Positions 58,690 to 64,000 of a stretch of 64,000 nt of DNA are shown piece after piece. Both the position numbers and the translations under genes were made by a program. The first letter of the stretch is position 1; the number at the start of each line of letters is the position of its first letter. The stretch spans positions 57,456,448-57,520,447 of the forward strand of contig NC_084835.1 of NCBI RefSeq assembly GCF_033115175.1, read 5' to 3'. Under the pieces are notes generated by a model. That model was not told the DNA's origin. It did no database searches and worked only from the letters and a program-made list of their open reading frames with translations. This stretch comes from Lepus europaeus. Its lineage: Eukaryota > Chordata > Mammalia > Lagomorpha > Leporidae.

Positions 58690-59215
58690 AAGGGTACTTC
58701 AGGAAGTTCAAGAAATTAAATTAAAAGAGAGGTTTAGCTTTGTGCAAAAAATTTAAAATACATGCATAGGAGTTGGTCTTCAAAAAAGTCCATGGGAAAT
58801 ATAGACGATGAAACAAACTATAGATTTCAATGTTTTTTTTTTTTGTATCAGTGTAAACTTATTATTTATGTATTTTTTTTAAATATTCACTTGAGAGTCA
58901 GCAAAAGAACTCCCATCTGCTGGTTCACTACCCAAATGCCTAAAGTGACTGAGGCTGTACTGGGGCTAGAGTCAGGAGCCTGGACTTCAATCCAGGTCTC
59001 TCATGTGGATGGCAAGAACCCAATCACTTCAACGATCATCTGCTGCCTCCCAGGACTGCTTTAGGAGGAAGCTGGTGTCAGGAGCCAGAGCTGGGACTAG
59101 AACTCAGCCCTCCAGTGTGGGATACTGGCATCTTAACTGCTAAGCCAAACAAATGCCCACCCATAAATTTATTTTTTAATTCTATTTTTACACAGGCTTT
59201 TTGAAGTACTTTCAT
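58690..59215. mobile_element. Mariner-type MITE pair split by a SINE
   Basis: Left unit gggtacttcaggaagttcaa... to atgcatagg (58696-58770), then a second unit starting tggtcttcaaaaaagtccat (58773) whose right end gctttttgaagtacttt lies at about 59196-59212, after the SINE. Confidence 0.65.
58868..59162 (-). mobile_element. Old C-repeat-related SINE
   Basis: tatttttttttaaatattcac tail complement (about 58870), head ending ccaaacaaatgcccacc. Diverged, inside the MITE pair. Confidence 0.78.
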
Positions 59216-61119
59216 ATATATTCCAAATATAAAGGGTTTCAACGTAAGCAATTGCACATTTATGCTACTCTAGTAGCATAATGGGGTACAACGGCCAGGG
59301 ACCTCCCTTTATAGCACCAACGTGGTGCTGGAACTCTGAGACTCTCTGGCCAACTCTCCCTGTGGCTGCAGTGCTCATGGGCCTGCAGGAGCTGGGTTAG
59401 CTGCTGCCATGCCTCTCCCCCTGCTGGAGGGCCCATGCCAGGGGCGCGTGGTGCGGATGCTGCTGAGCAGTCGTGTCTGTCCTCTGACCCACCTGCTCCG
59501 TGTCTGTTGGCAGCTGCCCAGGGTGTGTCTCAGCCTCCCCTCCCTTCCACACCTGAGCAGGGCCTCTCCTGGGGGCCTCTGACATGAGACCCCGCAAGCA
59601 GAGAACTCTGGGAACAGAGTCCTGGTCTCACCCCGGTGTGCTGCAGAGGAGGCCCAGGAGTGGGTGGCAGTGATGCCAAACAGACCACAGATAAGCAGCC
59701 CACTCCTCGGCTTTTTGTTTTGGCAACGAGTTCGAATTGAAAATGCTGTGCTGGCCAATGCTGTGCTCCAAAAGAAATGGCCTGTGAAGGCCGGAGCTGC
59801 CTGTGGTCAGTGAGATGAGAGGAACCGTGGGCGGGGCAGGGCAGGGTGGCAGGAGGCAGGGCCCTGGCAGGAAGGACATCGAGGTGCTAAGCCCAAGCTG
59901 ATGGCTTTCCAAGGGCTGGCTGCTGGAACCCATGTTACTCCCCTCTCTGCCACTCCCTGTGTCTCTGAGAAATCATGTACCAACGATCATTTCTCCCATC
60001 CCCGTGACTTCTCTCTGACTTGTAGAAAGGCCCAGACCCTAGCACTGGGTAAATGAGTGGAAGGAGATCACTGGGAAACTTCTGGGTGGGGAGGATTCGA
60101 GGCTTGGGGGCTGCCATGAACCTCATCCCCACCCCTACCCCCACCAGCCAGAGTGTGGTGGTGCTGCTTGGGGGTGGTGGGCGTGGTCAGCTCTTAGCAC
60201 AAAGCATTGATCTCCTGGTTTCCACCTTAATATTTTTGGGGAAAAAAGGAACAGTGCAAAGATTCACCTTTTAAGGCATGTTTGGAGCTGTTTATTGGGA
60301 AGGTGGAGAGGGAAGGCGATAGTTCTGCAGGGCTCCCATTATTCCTGAGCTTGTCATTGTCCACCCAGGGGGATGGGGCAGCGTTTCTGGACTTGGGTTG
60401 TGCAAATGATAATTTTGTCTCCCTTCTAGCCCCCTGCCTCACTTTCTGATTTATAAAAGAAAAATTCTTTTATTCCACATGAGATGCCCATAAAGTGTAT
60501 ATGGAAACTTTAGCCAAAGAAATGCGAAAAAGACCAAAGGTCTGTAAACAGTGACTTCAGTATCTCGTTTGTGTGAAGAATTGACAAGTGCACAGGATTT
60601 TGCTTCTGAAGTTTGCTGTTTCTGGCTCCACATCTAAGCAGATACTTCCTCTCCTCCCCGAAATAAGTAGTTGAAGAAGCAGGCCATTAAAACACGCCAA
60701 GTGTCGGTGATTTCCATCTCGCAGAGATTTGCTAACGCGGTTTAATGCAGTAATACCTGTGGCCAGAGAAGCTTTTTACCCTGCTTAAGTGATCCTGCGG
60801 GCCATAAAGTCTCCAGCAGCACTTCCGCGCGGCTATGGACTTGGTGGGGTGTGGGGATGTGTGGTTTGTAAGCTGTGCAGACTGCGGATTGCCTGTCCTT
60901 AGCAGAGGTCTGCATTGTTGTCTGATGTGATTGTTTCTCCTCTGAGTGCTGGAGGCAGAGGTGCCTGTGGCAGCTGCAGATGTGGTGGGGCTGGGCTTGT
61001 CCACCTTGTTGGTGCTGGTACTGCCGAGAGGGGCCAAGTTTGGTCTAAGGAACAAGTCTGTTGAGTTCACACACAGGATGAGATCCACAGGACTCTGACA
61101 CTTCCTTAGGTATCCCTGT

Positions 61120-61163
<44 letters not shown>

Positions 61164-61312
61164 GATGGGGGAACATGTGGTACAGTGCAAGAAGCTCTGG
61201 TCTTTACCTGGTGACCAGTGAGCCCTGGCCCTCAGCACCTTACATGCACCTAAAATATGATAAACCAGAACCTCCACGGAGTGCTTGTAAGAATAAAGTT
61301 ATATAATGTAGA
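59216..61312. other. Unannotated intronic DNA with a pure T40 run
   Basis: GC-moderate stretch; ORFs at 59375-59758 (127 aa, minus) and 60732-61277 (181 aa, minus) have no domain I recognise. Confidence 0.4.
61121..61160. repeat. Homopolymer T40
   Basis: Forty uninterrupted T residues not attached to a recognisable SINE or L1 and without flanking duplication. The minus strand reads as a Lys tract inside a spurious ORF. Confidence 0.95.
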
Positions 61313-61610
61313 GTCAGGCCTTCCACATCTGTATGTTTCACATCCACCAATTTGACCAATCCCAGCTGAAAATACTGGAAAAGCATTGCATCTGTACTGA
61401 AATACGTTCAGACATCTGTTGCCATTACTATCTGAACAACAAAGTGTAGCAACTATTTATATAGCGTTTATCTTGTATTAGGTGCTCTAAGTAATCCACA
61501 GATGATTAGATGTATATGGGAGGATGTGTGTAGGTTCTGTGCCATTTTATGAGACTCAAACATCTGTGGATCTTGGTTTCCATGGGGGTATTGTGTGATC
61601 TGCAGCCTAG
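61313..61610 (-). mobile_element. MER2/Tigger-type DNA transposon
   Basis: Ordered matches: gtcaggccttccacatctgt, gcattgcatctgtactgaa, gtagcaactatttatatagc, ttgtattaggtgctctaag, gggaggatgtgtgtaggttc, ctgtggatcttggtttcc. Reverse orientation to the copy at 13291; right end eroded. Confidence 0.85.
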
Positions 61611-63398
61611 AGGAGTAAGTCTGATTGTCAAGTTTCCTTCCACTCTGGATCCTGATTGCCAAATAAGGGGGTTCTCAGTCAATTTTGGTTTGTAGTGTTT
61701 GGGCTCAGAACTGGTTTTGGTTGCAAGTTTCAGAAACAACCCCACATCTTGATGAAATAAAGAGGACAATGTGTTGGAATTTTCTCACTCATGACAAGGC
61801 ACGGGATCTGATATCACTCCTCGTCTCCATTTCTTGGTCCCATGTTCTTCTGAGTTGGTGCCATTCTTAGTCAACCTGCTTCTTGTTGTATGATAGCAGA
61901 TGCTGGTTCTAGGCTAGTAGACCAGAGCTGGCGGGTCCTATAGAAAGACTGTGCCTTTTCCACTCATTCCAATGGAAGTCCCAGAAAGAACACTGTGGCC
62001 TTCCTGGGATCCCAGTATTGATCAATGTGCCTCATGGGCTGAACTATTCCTGAGCCTGGTAAATCATGACAGAGAACAGTGGTTCCCGAGACAAGGAGGT
62101 GCCACAAAGTTTCTGGTCGAAAGTGGTGTTCCTCTCTCAGACATTTGCCAAGAATGCTACAAGGCCAAGCCGGCTGTCAGCCTCTTGGGGGACATGTGAC
62201 CCTCCTGTACTATGGGGCTCTCTGGGGGCTGCAGCCATGACTGTGAACAATAATGCAAGCCACTAGAAGGGCAGTCAACAAGGTGGGAGGTGAAGTACCC
62301 AAGTGTCTGAAACAGGCTGCCCACCTTTTCTGAATGTGACCAACATTGCATGGTCGGGGCACAATAGTCTCTGCTGCTTGGGCCTCCCTTCAAGGGAACA
62401 CAGGTATGTGGGCTGTGGAGAGCAGTGAAGAATGAAGACATATGTGTGGGGAGACACGCGTGGCCTTGGGATTGCCTCTCTGCTGAGCCCCCAGACTCCC
62501 AAGGAGATCTGGATGTCTTCAGGAAGGCTCTTGAGGACCAGGGAGCATCAGTAAAGGGGTTGGGTGGGACAGACTTGACTTAGGGTGGAAATAACCCTGG
62601 GCAGGATTTTGATGAGTCTGAACTGAACTCTGACCTGTGACCCCTGGAAATGCCACTCCCATTAAATGCTCTCTCCAGCTGCCCTTCTTGGGGAACAACA
62701 ATCCCAGAGCTAACAAAGCCCCCTGATGTTGTTAGGTGAAGCCTCTCTCCCCTTCTCTGTATGGCCCCAGGGTTCCCAAGCCCCTTGCTGAAGCATCATG
62801 GACGTGAAATGTGGTGAGCATGGCTCTGGAAAGGATCAAATGAGTCATTCATAGAAAGAAGCACCTCTGACACAGTACAAGATGAAATTCTTAGTGGGTG
62901 GGCGGGTTTTGAAAATGTGGTTGTCCTGACTCAAGCCCAGCCAGCCTGATCATCTCAATCATCACTTTAGTTTCAATAATTTTTGACTCCAGTATGTGAA
63001 CATGTTTGTGATAATTAATTCCATTGCTTTTTAGAAGGCATTCAAGGAAAGAAAAAAAATCAAATGGAGCAATCTGTGGAAGCATCAATTATTTTAGCAA
63101 GAGGATCAAATGATTGTGGATTCTGGGCAATGGATGTATTCAATTAAAAACCTCATTCTTGGACTAATTATGGAAAGATGTCTTCCAAGTCTGAACTTTT
63201 AAATCTTGCCTGCAGAACTCACTGCACAAGTTAATGTGTGTTCATTGAGGGGAAAAAGAGTCAATAGGTTGATATAGCATCTTTTGATCTTATATATAAC
63301 TACTGAAAGCTTTATGTCAATGCATTTTACAGTACCCTTGATTTCCTTAATATAAAAATAATACCTAAGGATTTCTTATGATAAAAGACTTCATCAAC
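61611..63398. other. Unannotated intronic DNA
   Basis: No repeat or gene recognised; short ORFs only. Confidence 0.4.
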
Positions 63399-63409
63399 AA
63401 ATGATTAAT

Positions 63410-63742
63410 GGCCAGCGCCAAGGCTCACTACACTAATCCTCCGCCTGCGGCACCGGTACTCCAGGTTCTAGTCCTAGGTGGGACACCGGTTCTGTCCTGG
63501 TTGCTCCTCTTCCAGTCCAGCTCTCTGCTGTGGCCTGGGAGTGCAGTGGAGGATGACCCAGGTCTTTGGGCCCTGCACCCGCATGGGAGACCAAGGGGAA
63601 GCACCTGGCTCCTGGCTTCGGATCGGTGCAGCGCGCCGGCCGCAACGCACTGGCCATAGCGGCCACTTGGGGGGTGAACCAACAGAAAAAGGAAGACCTT
63701 TCTCTCTGTCTCTCTCTCTCTCACTAAGTCTTTCTGTCAAAA
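63410..63742 (+). mobile_element. C-repeat SINE (young type)
   Basis: Starts ggccagcgccaaggctcact; CT tract then A12 tail. Imperfect duplication aaatgat[ta]aat at 63399-63409 and about 63748-63758. Confidence 0.92.
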
Positions 63743-64000
63743 AAAAAAAATGATAAATGAAAATGGCATACTAGAAAAAAATGCTCACATTTATAGAGTT
63801 AACAAAGAGTTGCTCACTATAATATGTAAGAAATTATAATAATTCAGCTACAACAAAAGAGAAATAGCATATAAGAAAACCAGAAAGTGATATTTACCTA
63901 CATCTTATAAAAGGAAAATACAGTTACTTATAGGACACATAAAATAATTTGACCTCATTAGAAATAAAACCATAAATTCAGATGATATATGATAGCACAT
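63743..64000. other. AT-rich intronic DNA to window end
   Basis: Nothing recognised. Confidence 0.35.

Noticed and set aside
60732..61277. 181-aa minus-strand ORF with a Lys tract
   Set aside because: The Lys run is the complement of T40 and the flanks show no domain. I keep the homopolymer as a repeat only.
18283..64000. PIEZO2 exon 2
   Set aside because: I looked for a continuation coding Ala-Cys-Ala-Phe-Arg after an acceptor and saw none; the intron probably extends past the window.

Overview
This is a window of leporid nuclear DNA, most probably European rabbit (Oryctolagus cuniculus). The main evidence is at least 37 copies of the lagomorph tRNA-derived C-repeat SINE, by my estimate about a fifth of the window. 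There are also lagomorph-type L1 3' ends and old pan-mammalian repeats (MIR, L2, MER5A, MER2/Tigger, MaLR LTR). There are no operons, CRISPR arrays, phage genes or long uninterrupted cellular ORFs. Nearly all long ORFs lie inside SINEs, homopolymers or the GC-rich promoter.

One gene is recognisable. A CpG island at about 16.99-18.29 kb holds a TATA-less promoter, a long GC-rich 5' UTR with several tiny upstream ORFs, and the first coding exon of PIEZO2 (18219-18282, + strand). The exon encodes the first 21 residues and ends in a phase-1 junction followed by a GTGAGT donor. PIEZO2 is the mechanically gated cation channel of touch and proprioception. I see no second exon, so 18283-64000 is read as the 5' part of a very long intron 1, and 1-17000 as upstream intergenic DNA.

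Upstream region (1-17000): eight C-SINEs, MIRs, an L1 3' end, an old MaLR LTR broken by a mariner-type hairpin transposon that is itself broken by two SINEs, a MER2/Tigger copy, a MER5A copy and two CTCF-like motifs. Promoter region (17000-20700): the CpG island, a GC-rich start of the intron, then a degenerate GT-rich tract. Intron (20700-64000): SINEs every 1-2 kb, 23 of 29 antisense to PIEZO2; a 2-kb old L1; two rabbit L1 3' ends lying tail to tail; an LTR-like sequence with retroposition hallmarks; a SINE that seems to carry a 3' transduction; L2, MER5A and MER2 copies; and two unexplained transcript-like segments (46.4-48.4 kb and 54.4-55.3 kb).

I did not find a new biological system. 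The most interesting items are nested or chimeric retroposons with visible target-site duplications, the uORF cluster of PIEZO2, and the two transcript-like intronic segments I could not identify.
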